IMG/VR virus record: IMGVR_UViG_3300050821_018514
Span: 1 to 27,399 of that record
DNA from: a virus
Reading direction: 5' to 3' (one strand)
DNA: 27,399 nt
Positions within the stretch are counted from its first letter, which is position 1. The number at the start of each line of letters is the position of its first letter. The notes below the pieces were generated by a model. That model ran no database searches, had not been told where the DNA came from, and worked only from the letters and a program-made list of their open reading frames with translations. This document shows positions 6,212-11,243 of the stretch, one piece after another. A program made the position numbers and the translations under genes.

Positions 6212-6279
6212 GCCACTGACCCTCGGAGGGAGCGGGGTTTTGTAAACCTCTCGTGCGAGTTCGATTCTCGACAGTGGCT
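6212..6279 (+). tRNA. tRNA-Thr(TGT)
   Basis: The acceptor GCCACTG pairs perfectly with CAGTGGC. The anticodon loop is TTTGTAA on GGGGT/ACCTC and the T-loop TTCGATT, with U73. It completes the ACN box with Thr(CGT) and Thr(GGT). Confidence 0.88.
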
Positions 6280-6283
6280 CTAT

Positions 6284-6354
6284 GCGGGTGCCGTCTGATG
6301 GTCAGACCTTGGGCTTCCAACCCAATGATGGGTGTTCGATTCACCTCGCCCGCT
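6284..6354 (+). tRNA. tRNA-Gly(TCC)
   Basis: The acceptor GCGGGTG pairs with CGCCCGC, with U73 as typical of bacterial Gly. The anticodon loop is CTTCCAA on TTGGG/CCCAA and the T-loop TTCGATT. Confidence 0.93.
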
Positions 6355-6358
6355 CCAT

Positions 6359-6430
6359 GCAGAAGAGGCCGACTGGTAAGGCATCACGTTGCCAACGTGA
6401 ATCATGCGAGTTCGATTCTCGTCTTCTGCT
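6359..6430 (+). tRNA. tRNA-Gly(GCC)
   Basis: The acceptor GCAGAAG pairs perfectly with CTTCTGC, with U73. The anticodon loop is TTGCCAA on TCACG/CGTGA and the T-loop TTCGATT. With Gly(TCC) it reads all glycine codons. Confidence 0.93.
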
Positions 6431-6434
6431 CTAT

Positions 6435-6503
6435 GTCGTGGACTGAGAGCTCAGGACATCGGCTGCAACCCGATGGAAGAGGGCGCGACTCCCTCCCACG
6501 ACT
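6435..6503 (+). tRNA. tRNA-Cys(GCA), altered T-loop
   Basis: The acceptor GTCGTGG pairs with CCACGAC, with U73 as required for Cys. The anticodon loop is CTGCAAC on ATCGG/CCGAT. The T-stem GAGGG/CCCTC holds the loop CGCGACT, in which the nearly universal T54-T55 is C-G. Confidence 0.88.
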
Positions 6504-6507
6504 CCAT

Positions 6508-6579
6508 GCGCTCGTCCGAGCGGACCTCGGCAGCCGCCTTCTAAGCGGCCTCGTCTCGGTTCGACTCCGAGCGGGCGCA
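6508..6579 (+). tRNA. tRNA-Arg(TCT)
   Basis: The acceptor GCGCTCG pairs with CGGGCGC. The anticodon loop is CTTCTAA on GCCGC/GCGGC and the T-loop TTCGACT, with A73. It reads the AGA codon. Confidence 0.92.
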
Positions 6580-6583
6580 CCAT

Positions 6584-6653
6584 CTCCTCGCAAGCGGACC
6601 TTGCGCTGACCCTCCGAAGGTTGGTTGCGGCGGTTCAACTCCGCCCGAGGAGA
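6584..6653 (+). tRNA. tRNA-Arg(CCG)
   Basis: The acceptor CTCCTCG pairs perfectly with CGAGGAG. The anticodon loop is CTCCGAA on TGACC/GGTTG and the T-loop TTCAACT, with A73. Confidence 0.91.
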
Positions 6654-6662
6654 CTGTTACTT

Positions 6663-6732
6663 CTCCCGGCTGGTGGACCCAGCGCCGAGGCTACGAACCT
6701 TGGTTGCGGCAGTTCGATTCTGTCTCGGGAGA
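6663..6732 (+). tRNA. tRNA-Arg(ACG)
   Basis: The acceptor CTCCCGG pairs with TCGGGAG and the D-stem is CTGG/CCAG. The anticodon loop is CTACGAA on CGAGG/CCTTG and the T-loop TTCGATT, with A73. A34 must be converted to inosine by TadA, presumably the host's, to read CGU, CGC and CGA. Confidence 0.91.
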
Positions 6733-6733
6733 C

Positions 6734-6807
6734 CGCGGGGATGGAGCAACGGCGGCTCACGAGCCTCATAAGCTCGGAATCGGTGGGTTCAATTCCCTCC
6801 CCCGCAT
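6734..6807 (+). tRNA. Initiator-like tRNA-Met(CAT)
   Basis: The acceptor CGCGGGG pairs with CCCCGCA, leaving C1 and A72 unpaired as in bacterial initiators. The D-stem GAGC/GCTC gives A11-U24, also an initiator mark. The anticodon loop is CTCATAA. The anticodon stem CGAGC/GCTCG lacks the three G-C pairs of canonical initiators. The T-loop is TTCAATT, with U73. Confidence 0.85.
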
Positions 6808-6812
6808 CCAAC

Positions 6813-6879
6813 CGCAGCGCTCTCGGAGAGATCTGGCTTTCATAAGGCCGGTGAACGAGTTCAACTCTCGTAGCTGCGA
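6813..6879 (+). tRNA. tRNA with CAT anticodon (elongator Met or Ile2)
   Basis: The acceptor CGCAGCG pairs with AGCTGCG except for a G-A at 7-66. The anticodon loop is TTCATAA and the T-loop TTCAACT, with A73. The D-arm is short (CTC/GAG). Elongator Met and lysidine-modified Ile2 cannot be told apart by eye. Confidence 0.75.
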
Positions 6880-6883
6880 CTGC

Positions 6884-6951
6884 GCCTCTGTACGCTGGGC
6901 GTGGGTGAGCCCTACAAGCTTGTCTGGTCGGTTCGATCCCGAACAGAGGTA
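6884..6951 (+). tRNA. Probable tRNA-Val(TAC) with C33
   Basis: The acceptor GCCTCTG pairs with CAGAGGT through a G1-U72 pair. The T-arm is GTCGG/CCGAA with loop TTCGATC. The best anticodon arm is TGAGC-CCTACAA-GCTTG, giving TAC with C rather than U at position 33. The D-arm appears reduced to CGC-TGG-GCG. A competing GTGGG/CCTAC hairpin exists, so the isotype is less certain. Confidence 0.62.
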
Positions 6952-6952
6952 C

Positions 6953-7030
6953 CGGACGACGCCGATCGGGCGGTCCCCGAAGGGAAACTTATAGGTCCTG
7001 GGCTAGGTGGTTCAACTCCACGTCGTCCGA
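6953..7030 (+). tRNA. tRNA of unresolved isotype, Tyr-like 3' half, possible TTA anticodon
   Basis: The acceptor CGGACGA pairs perfectly with TCGTCCG, and the T-loop is TTCAACT with A73. The 3' half shares 21 bases with tRNA-Tyr, including its CCT...AGG variable arm. The anticodon arm is poor: AGGG/TCCT pairs around an 11-base region AAACTTATAGG, giving TTA if centred or TAT (Ile) if shifted by one. It may be degenerate, or a Tyr-derived ochre suppressor. Confidence 0.5.
7001..7021 (+). repeat. 21-base repeat, copy 2
   Basis: This block is identical to 4452-4472 in tRNA-Tyr, covering the end of the variable arm and most of the T-arm. Outside it the two tRNAs differ, including their acceptor stems. 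Confidence 0.85.
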
Positions 7031-7034
7031 CAAC

Positions 7035-7106
7035 GCGGGGCTCGTTCTCTGGGAGAGCACTGGCTCGACAAGCCAGATCAGGTGAGTTCGATCCTCACGC
7101 CCCGCA
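7035..7106 (+). tRNA. tRNA-Val(GAC) with C33
   Basis: The acceptor GCGGGGC pairs perfectly with GCCCCGC. The D-arm is normal for Val. The anticodon stem CTGGC/GCCAG holds the loop TCGACAA, so position 33 is C instead of the nearly universal U. The T-loop is TTCGATC, with A73. Confidence 0.88.
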
Positions 7107-7107
7107 C

Positions 7108-7180
7108 CGAGGTGGACGGGCTGGTCGCCCTAGAACGTCTGATACACGATCTGCGAAGAGTTCGATTCTCTTCACCTCGA
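7108..7180 (+). tRNA. tRNA-Ile(GAT)
   Basis: The acceptor CGAGGTG pairs perfectly with CACCTCG. The anticodon loop is CTGATAC on AACGT/ACGAT with one A-A mismatch. The T-loop is TTCGATT, with A73. It is the last tRNA before the HNH gene. Confidence 0.87.
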
Positions 7181-7208
7181 CCCAGGTTCTGCTACAAGGA
7201 GAAGAACA

Positions 7209-7232
7209 ATGTTGAGGCAAAGGTATAGGTGA
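7209..7232 (+). CDS. Possible 7-codon leader peptide before the HNH gene
   Basis: ATG 7209 is preceded by a strong AAGGAG at good spacing. The frame encodes MLRQRYR and ends in TGA at 7230-7232, which overlaps an in-frame GTG (7229) of the HNH gene as GTGA. It may couple translation into the HNH gene, or be the remnant of a gene start interrupted by insertion. Confidence 0.3.
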   Translation: MLRQRYR

Positions 7233-7237
7233 ACGTC

Positions 7238-7768
7238 ATGACCACGGACTGTTTGGTGCTCACACCCTGGATGCAACCCCACCAGATTGTTTCGTGGGAA
7301 GAGTCGGTCACTCTCGTGTACCTGAAGAAGGGTGAGGCGATCGAGAAGTACGACGCCGTCGTATCCTCGCCTTCCATCAGCTTCCACATCCCTGCCGTTC
7401 TCCGTCTCAAGAAGATGCTGGCCCGCATCAAGTCCGACGTGAAGTTCTCCCGCATCAACGTCTACACGCGGGATGGTTTCCGGTGCCAGTACTGCGGCAA
7501 GAAGAGGGTCATGAAGAGCCTCAACTACGATCACGTGGTCCCACGGTCTCGTGGTGGCCTCACGATCTGGGAGAACATCGTGACCTGCTGCATTCCCTGC
7601 AACCTCGGGAAGGACAACAAGACTCCGGAGGAGGCAGGAATGAAGCTCATTAAGAGGCCGGTGAAGCCGAAGTCCCTCCCTTTATCGGGAACCTTCCTCT
7701 TGCCGGTAAAAGTCCCAGAGCTCTGGAAGCCGTACGTTCAGCAGGAATCTCTGGATGATGTTGGGTGA
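7238..7768 (+). CDS. HNH endonuclease inside the tRNA array
   Basis: The protein belongs to the HNH nuclease group whose members begin with a LVLN-like strand and a VVSWQRA-like helix; here it reads LVLTPWMQPHQIVSWEESV. It continues with FSRINVYTRDGFRCQYCG. Zinc ligands are C83 and C86 (CQYC) and C118 and C121 (CIPC). The catalytic H99 lies in NYDHVVP and the last HNH residue is N122. At 176 residues it is near full length. I chose ATG 7238; GTG 7229 is possible and would be coupled to the upstream micro-ORF. Such free-standing nucleases often act as homing endonucleases that spread at intergenic sites in phages. Its place between tRNA-Ile and the Ser/Leu tRNA block suggests insertion into the array. 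It could instead serve in DNA metabolism. Confidence 0.9.
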   Translation: MTTDCLVLTPWMQPHQIVSWEESVTLVYLKKGEAIEKYDAVVSSPSISFHIPAVLRLKKMLARIKSDVKFSRINVYTRDGFRCQYCGKKRVMKSLNYDHVVPRSRGGLTIWENIVTCCIPCNLGKDNKTPEEAGMKLIKRPVKPKSLPLSGTFLLPVKVPELWKPYVQQESLDDVG

Positions 7769-7774
7769 ATCGAT

Positions 7775-7863
7775 GGAGAGTGATCTGGTCCGGTTGACCA
7801 GGGCTGCTTGGAAAGCAGATCGGGCGGCGAAAGCTGCCAGGTGTTCGACTCATCCTCTCTCCG
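7775..7863 (+). tRNA. tRNA-Ser(GGA)
   Basis: The acceptor GGAGAGT pairs with TCTCTCC except at 7-66, with G73 as usual for Ser. The anticodon loop is TTGGAAA. A long variable arm (GGGCGGCGAAAGCTGCC) marks class II. The T-loop is TTCGACT. It is the first of four serine tRNAs. Confidence 0.9.
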
Positions 7864-7864
7864 C

Positions 7865-7945
7865 GGAGTGTAGCGACATGGCGTCGAACGGGCCTTGAAA
7901 GCCCGGCCTGGGGCAACCCAGATCGTTCGATTCGATTACGCTCCG
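7865..7945 (+). tRNA. tRNA-Ser(TGA)
   Basis: The acceptor GGAGTGT pairs with ACGCTCC, with G73. The anticodon loop is CTTGAAA on CGGGC/GCCCG. The variable arm CTGGGGCAACCCAG is long, and the T-loop is TTCGATT. Confidence 0.91.
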
Positions 7946-7949
7946 CCAT

Positions 7950-8032
7950 GGAAGACGAACCGAGCAGGGCTCGGCGCTGTTTCGAAAACAGATGGGATCG
8001 AAAGGTCTGAGGTTCGAGTCCTCCGTTTTCCT
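7950..8032 (+). tRNA. tRNA-Ser(CGA)
   Basis: The acceptor GGAAGAC pairs with GTTTTCC. The anticodon loop is TTCGAAA on GCTGT/ACAGA. A long variable arm and the T-loop TTCGAGT are present. The discriminator is U, not the G found in the other three serine tRNAs. Confidence 0.87.
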
Positions 8033-8037
8033 CTGAT

Positions 8038-8123
8038 GGAAGTTGAATCGACCAGGGCGTCGAGCCTCCCTGCTAAGGAGTGCGGGTCCGTAAGGGCTTG
8101 AGTTTCGAGTACTCCAACTTCCG
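8038..8123 (+). tRNA. tRNA-Ser(GCT)
   Basis: The acceptor GGAAGTT pairs perfectly with AACTTCC, with G73. The anticodon loop is CTGCTAA on CCTCC/GGAGT. It has a long variable arm. The T-stem is closed by T53-A61 instead of G-C, and the T-loop is TTCGAGT. Confidence 0.88.
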
Positions 8124-8129
8124 CTATTT

Positions 8130-8213
8130 GCTCGGGTGGTGGAATGGTAGACGCGGCAAGCTCAAACCTTGTTGGCCCTTGTGGTCGTGCGGGTTCGATT
8201 CCCGCCCCGAGCA
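8130..8213 (+). tRNA. tRNA-Leu(CAA), class II
   Basis: The acceptor GCTCGGG pairs perfectly with CCCGAGC. The anticodon loop is CTCAAAC on GCAAG/CTTGT. It has a normal Leu D-arm (TGGTGGAATGGTAGACGC), a long variable arm, T-loop TTCGATT and A73. Confidence 0.93.
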
Positions 8214-8222
8214 CGAAGATAT

Positions 8223-8293
8223 TCCGGGATCGTCCAGTGGCAGGACGTTGGACTTTGAATCCAACTGCGAGAGTTCGATTCTCTCTCCCGGGA
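8223..8293 (+). tRNA. tRNA-Gln(TTG)
   Basis: The acceptor TCCGGGA pairs with TCCCGGG, again through the weak U1-G72 pair seen in Gln(CTG). The anticodon loop is CTTTGAA on TTGGA/TCCAA and the T-loop TTCGATT, with A73. Confidence 0.92.
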
Positions 8294-8297
8294 CTGT

Positions 8298-8381
8298 GGG
8301 GACGTGGTGGAATAGTAGACACGACAGGCTGAGGACCTGTTCAACGTAAGTTGAGTGAGGGTGCGATTCCCTCCGTCCCTA
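8298..8381 (+). tRNA. tRNA-Leu(GAG), class II, altered T-loop
   Basis: The acceptor GGGGACG pairs with CGTCCCT. The anticodon loop is CTGAGGA on ACAGG/CCTGT. The variable arm is long and the Leu D-arm motif normal. The T-loop is TGCGATT, with G in place of the usual T55. A73. Confidence 0.9.
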
Positions 8382-8385
8382 CCAT

Positions 8386-8458
8386 CGGTGCGTAGCTAAT
8401 TGGCAAAGCGGCCGGTTTAAGCCCGGCGTCGATGGGAGTTCGAATCTCCTCGCACCGA
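8386..8458 (+). tRNA. tRNA with Leu(TAA) anticodon on a class I, Pro-like body
   Basis: The acceptor CGGTGCG pairs perfectly with CGCACCG (C1-G72, A73). A perfect GCCGG/CCGGC stem holds the loop TTTAAGC, so the anticodon is TAA. The variable loop is short, unlike leucine tRNAs. The acceptor start and discriminator resemble proline tRNA. The amino acid actually attached is uncertain. Confidence 0.8.
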
Positions 8459-8463
8459 CTCAT

Positions 8464-8539
8464 GCCAACGTAGACCAATTAGGAAGGAGTCGCCTCGTTC
8501 AGACCGAGGACAGTGTGGGTTCGAATCCCTCCGTTGGCA
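8464..8539 (+). tRNA. tRNA with Leu(CAG) anticodon on a class I body
   Basis: The acceptor GCCAACG pairs perfectly with CGTTGGC. A perfect CCTCG/CGAGG stem holds TTCAGAC, so the anticodon is CAG. The variable loop ACAGT has five bases, where bacterial tRNA-Leu has a long arm. The T-loop is TTCGAAT, with A73. It is the last tRNA of the array. Confidence 0.82.
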
Positions 8540-8556
8540 CTGAAGAGGATCTCGAG

Positions 8557-8574
8557 ATGTTCCACGTGGAACAT
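8557..8574. promoter_or_regulatory. Perfect parS-like ParB-binding palindrome
   Basis: The 18-base sequence ATGTTCCACGTGGAACAT is a perfect inverted repeat. Its inner 16 bases match the bacterial chromosomal parS consensus (TGTTNCACGTGNAACA), the clamp-loading site of the CTPase ParB. It lies between the last tRNA and the shared terminator, outside any gene. No ParA or ParB gene is visible in the window, so the partner would be the host's or encoded elsewhere. I saw no second copy here. Confidence 0.75.
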
Positions 8575-8583
8575 GGGGGTAAA

Positions 8584-8615
8584 AGAAAGGGGCCTTGTCA
8601 GCCTGACCCCTTTCT
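8584..8615. terminator. Terminator shared by the tRNA array and the minus-strand operon
   Basis: AGAAAGGGG (8584-8592) and CCCCTTTCT (8607-8615) form a perfect 9-pair stem, with an inner TCA/TGA pairing in the loop. On the minus strand it is followed by TTTTA, a proper U-run. On the plus strand the tail is weaker. It separates converging transcription from the tRNAs and from the VWA gene, and a smaller GCTCC/GGAGC hairpin follows at 8632-8644. Confidence 0.75.
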
Positions 8616-8682
8616 ACTGTCAACACGCGCACGCTCCAGAGGAGCTTACATAGTTTTTATCCCTGTAATTTCCAGGCTTTTG

Positions 8683-10050
8683 CTAGAAGTCGTACTCGTC
8701 AGGTGGTGGACTGTTCGGGCCGTCGTCGACGAAGATGGTGTGCCCCCAGGTGGCGGGCGCCTTGTTGTAGTAGCTGCGGACGACCACCCAAATGACGTCC
8801 ACTCCTTTGGGCGCAGTGGTTGGAGCATTCCCGTCGCCATCTGTGAAGTACATGATGAGCTTCGGCCTTGGGCGGAGCTTTAGCACAGCCGAGAGAGCTG
8901 GTCCGAAGTCCGTTCCTCCACGTCCTGTGATGGGGAGTCTCGGGATGTCCCGTACGCGGACTTTCTTCACTGCCCCTACAGCAGCATCTGCGTCGAGGAA
9001 CCACACGGAATCTAGGCCGAGAGCTTTCATTACACCCACGGATTCATTCTGTGCGTCTTGAAGTTGCTTCGCTCCCATAGAGCCGGAGGTATCCCGGATG
9101 AACGCTACCTCTGGGTGTCTCTTGATGAGCCCAGGGACGATGACTCCTCGGCAGTAGCTCCTCTTTGAGGGGCGAGCCATCGAGTAGTCAGAGCCGCCGG
9201 AAACGAGTCGTCCCGTGCACCGGCGGATGACACGTCGAAGACTTGATCGCCATTTTATCTTGGGTGGCTTCAAGGCGAACTTCGCATGTTCGATCATGTG
9301 AGCGGGGATGTGCCCACGACCATGTTGAGCGACATGCTCGAGGAGGTCTCGTGCCGCTCGTTTCACCACGGCCTGCACTTCCGCAGGACTCTTGGTGCAG
9401 CCTGGCGATGCCTGTTCGGCCGCGGCGTTGATCTTGTCCTCCGTACTTGGATCGCCGTGTCCAGCTACGCCTCCGCACTTGCCTGTACACACCCCTGTTC
9501 CTTGGAGTTGGCTAGTTCCTCCTTGGCTTGGTGTGCCTCCGTCGGCTGGGGCTCCGCTCCCACCTTTGCGACCGCCTTTAGCCTTCTGCTTCTTCGGTTG
9601 TGGGTCTCCTTGCAGGAGATCGTGGTACTCCTCGAAGGAGAGGTCTTCGGGCAGTCCAAAGTCCGTGGGGTAGAGAGATCCCTTAGGGAGTGTGTATCCC
9701 ACGTGCTTCGCCCCGCAGTTGATGGCGAGGTCCATGCAGATGTTTGCCTTCTCCTTGTCTGGGTATTCCGCTCCGCGCTCGAAGTGTTCCCCCAGTATGT
9801 GTTGAGTTTCATGCCATAGGCAGGCGGCTGCCTCTTCGTCTGTGAGAGAAACGAGCCACGCGGGGTCGAACCCCATGGCGAGGCGTTCCGTGGTCATGAT
9901 GGTCTGAAGCCCAGGAATCGCGATCGGCACGAGGTTGTACGCCGTGCTTGAGTAGTAGGGTGTCTTGAGCTTCAGGAGATGGCGCGCGATGCCGACCTTC
10001 TCGTAGCCGGCATTATCGATGGCTCTTTGGGCTTTCTCTTCGTCGGTCAT
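8683..10050 (-). CDS. HExxH metallopeptidase / VWA-domain protein (MoxR partner)
   Basis: This 455-residue protein has the layout of DUF2201-type proteins. An N-terminal zinc-peptidase-like domain carries H80-E-T-Q-H84 (HExxH). A Gly/Pro/Lys-rich linker spans about residues 150-220. A C-terminal von Willebrand factor A domain has the MIDAS start D320-T-S-G-S324 and later GGTDFGPAL and MYFTDGDG. Its ATG overlaps the stop of the upstream AAA+ gene as ATGA, so the two are translated together. In known pairs (CobS/CobT, NorQ/NorD, RavA/ViaA) a MoxR ATPase and a VWA protein form a chaperone that inserts metals or remodels a target. By analogy this pair may act on a phage or host complex; the target is unknown. 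It ends in TAG just before the terminator at 8584-8615. Confidence 0.85.
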   Translation of the reverse strand: MTDEEKAQRAIDNAGYEKVGIARHLLKLKTPYYSSTAYNLVPIAIPGLQTIMTTERLAMGFDPAWLVSLTDEEAAACLWHETQHILGEHFERGAEYPDKEKANICMDLAINCGAKHVGYTLPKGSLYPTDFGLPEDLSFEEYHDLLQGDPQPKKQKAKGGRKGGSGAPADGGTPSQGGTSQLQGTGVCTGKCGGVAGHGDPSTEDKINAAAEQASPGCTKSPAEVQAVVKRAARDLLEHVAQHGRGHIPAHMIEHAKFALKPPKIKWRSSLRRVIRRCTGRLVSGGSDYSMARPSKRSYCRGVIVPGLIKRHPEVAFIRDTSGSMGAKQLQDAQNESVGVMKALGLDSVWFLDADAAVGAVKKVRVRDIPRLPITGRGGTDFGPALSAVLKLRPRPKLIMYFTDGDGNAPTTAPKGVDVIWVVVRSYYNKAPATWGHTIFVDDGPNSPPPDEYDF

Positions 10051-11243
10051 GGGCTCTTCGTCATTCGCCCGATGGGGCTGCGGGTTAGGTGCCGGATGAC
10101 GGGCTTGGCTGCATCCAGGATCTTGTCATCGGCCTGCTCGTCGGCGAGTCCTTCCTCGACGAGCTTTTGAGTAGATGCCATGGCGATGTCGGTGAGACCC
10201 ATCTTGCAGGCTGTATCGAGGATGTTCCACGCTGCTACAGCGACGGACTTCTTCTCTTGGGTTGTTTGCATCTCGACGATGTAGGACGTCATCGAGGTGT
10301 AGGCGGCGACAGCGATGTCCGGACGCTGACGGCTCGGCGCCCACCCATTAGCGAGCATATCCTTTGGGTCGGGAAGGTCGGCCTTCTCGACCCACTCGAG
10401 GAACTCTACCGTGGCTCCTTGCCCTACGGCTCCCTCCACGAAGTCCGGGATGTGCCTCGGCTTGTCGAGGCAGAGGCATGTCGCTGCGGCTCGGCCTGCC
10501 ATCCACCAGGTGCGGGGCGAGGGCCATGCGCGGTTTCGTGCGGGGTCCCCCTCACTAGGGAGATTGTGGAGGAAGTCTTTCCCTCGGGCCTGCATGAACC
10601 CAGCAACTTGCCCCTTGATCTTCGGGTACTTGGTGCCCCAGTTCTTTACGACCTTGCTCCAGAGAGACTCGATGTCGTTGACGTTGCTGTCCCCCTCCTG
10701 GGTGTACCAGTTGATCCAATCGCTTACTCGTGGGCACTTCACGTCGAAGTGGAAGAAGCGGTTGGCTTGCGGGGGCTCGAGGTCCCAGCCACCTGCAGCT
10801 TCATCGGGAGGGTTTGCAGCGGCCAGGATCCGAATCCCAGGGGGAAGTTGGTTGTCGGCCACGTAGCGCTCGAGAACCAGGGAGAGGCAAGCACCTTGGA
10901 CCGCCGGCGGGGCGCAGGAGACCTCGTCGAGGAAGAGGACCCCCTCCGTCATCTGCATGAGGCGCCGGATAGGGGCTAGGGAGCAGACGGCGTTGGCCCC
11001 GCCCTTCATGTCGGAGACCAGCACGCTCGAGAAGTCCTCGGGCTGCTTCGTTCCTGCGTAGAGGACCTCGAGGGGGAGGAGGCACCTTCTTGCCGCCGCT
11101 CGCAGGATGCCGGACTTCCCGATGCCGGGGGAGCCCCAGTACAGGGCGTTCGCCCCTTTCTGGCACAACGAATCGTTCGGGTCCCCGAGGGGCATCAGCA
11201 GGGAGATGATGATGTTCTCTTCGAGGTTCTTGATGACGGCCAT
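10047..11243 (-). CDS. MoxR-type AAA+ ATPase
   Basis: This is an AAA+ ATPase of the MoxR/CobS type, 398 residues. It shows Walker A G37-SPGIGKS44, Walker B GVLFLDEV (D106, E107), the MoxR-like PPAVQGACLSLVLE helix after Walker B, and sensor 1 in ILAAANPPD (N144). The C-terminal part is helical and contains no VWA domain. I chose ATG 11243 with an AAGAAAG upstream; an in-frame TTG at 11270 is less likely. The gene runs into the VWA gene with an ATGA overlap. Such ATPases hydrolyse ATP in hexameric rings to remodel partners presented by a VWA protein. The phage target is unknown. Confidence 0.88.
   Translation of the reverse strand: MAVIKNLEENIIISLLMPLGDPNDSLCQKGANALYWGSPGIGKSGILRAAARRCLLPLEVLYAGTKQPEDFSSVLVSDMKGGANAVCSLAPIRRLMQMTEGVLFLDEVSCAPPAVQGACLSLVLERYVADNQLPPGIRILAAANPPDEAAGGWDLEPPQANRFFHFDVKCPRVSDWINWYTQEGDSNVNDIESLWSKVVKNWGTKYPKIKGQVAGFMQARGKDFLHNLPSEGDPARNRAWPSPRTWWMAGRAAATCLCLDKPRHIPDFVEGAVGQGATVEFLEWVEKADLPDPKDMLANGWAPSRQRPDIAVAAYTSMTSYIVEMQTTQEKKSVAVAAWNILDTACKMGLTDIAMASTQKLVEEGLADEQADDKILDAAKPVIRHLTRSPIGRMTKSP

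Noticed and set aside
4400-8539. CRISPR array, suggested by the regular repeats in this interval
   Set aside because: The repeats are tRNA T-arms within full cloverleaves, with different stems on each side, not identical direct repeats with unique spacers.
4463-8632. Many minus-strand and plus-strand frames of 60-150 codons across the tRNA array, rich in SRESNS-like repeats
   Set aside because: They are translations of the repeated TTCGATTC T-loops of tRNA genes, not proteins.
9286-9819. 177-codon plus-strand frame inside the VWA gene
   Set aside because: It is antisense to a protein with clear HExxH and MIDAS motifs and has no recognisable features of its own.
10089-10979. 296-codon plus-strand frame inside the MoxR gene
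   Set aside because: It is antisense to intact Walker A, Walker B and sensor motifs, and its composition is typical of a shadow frame.
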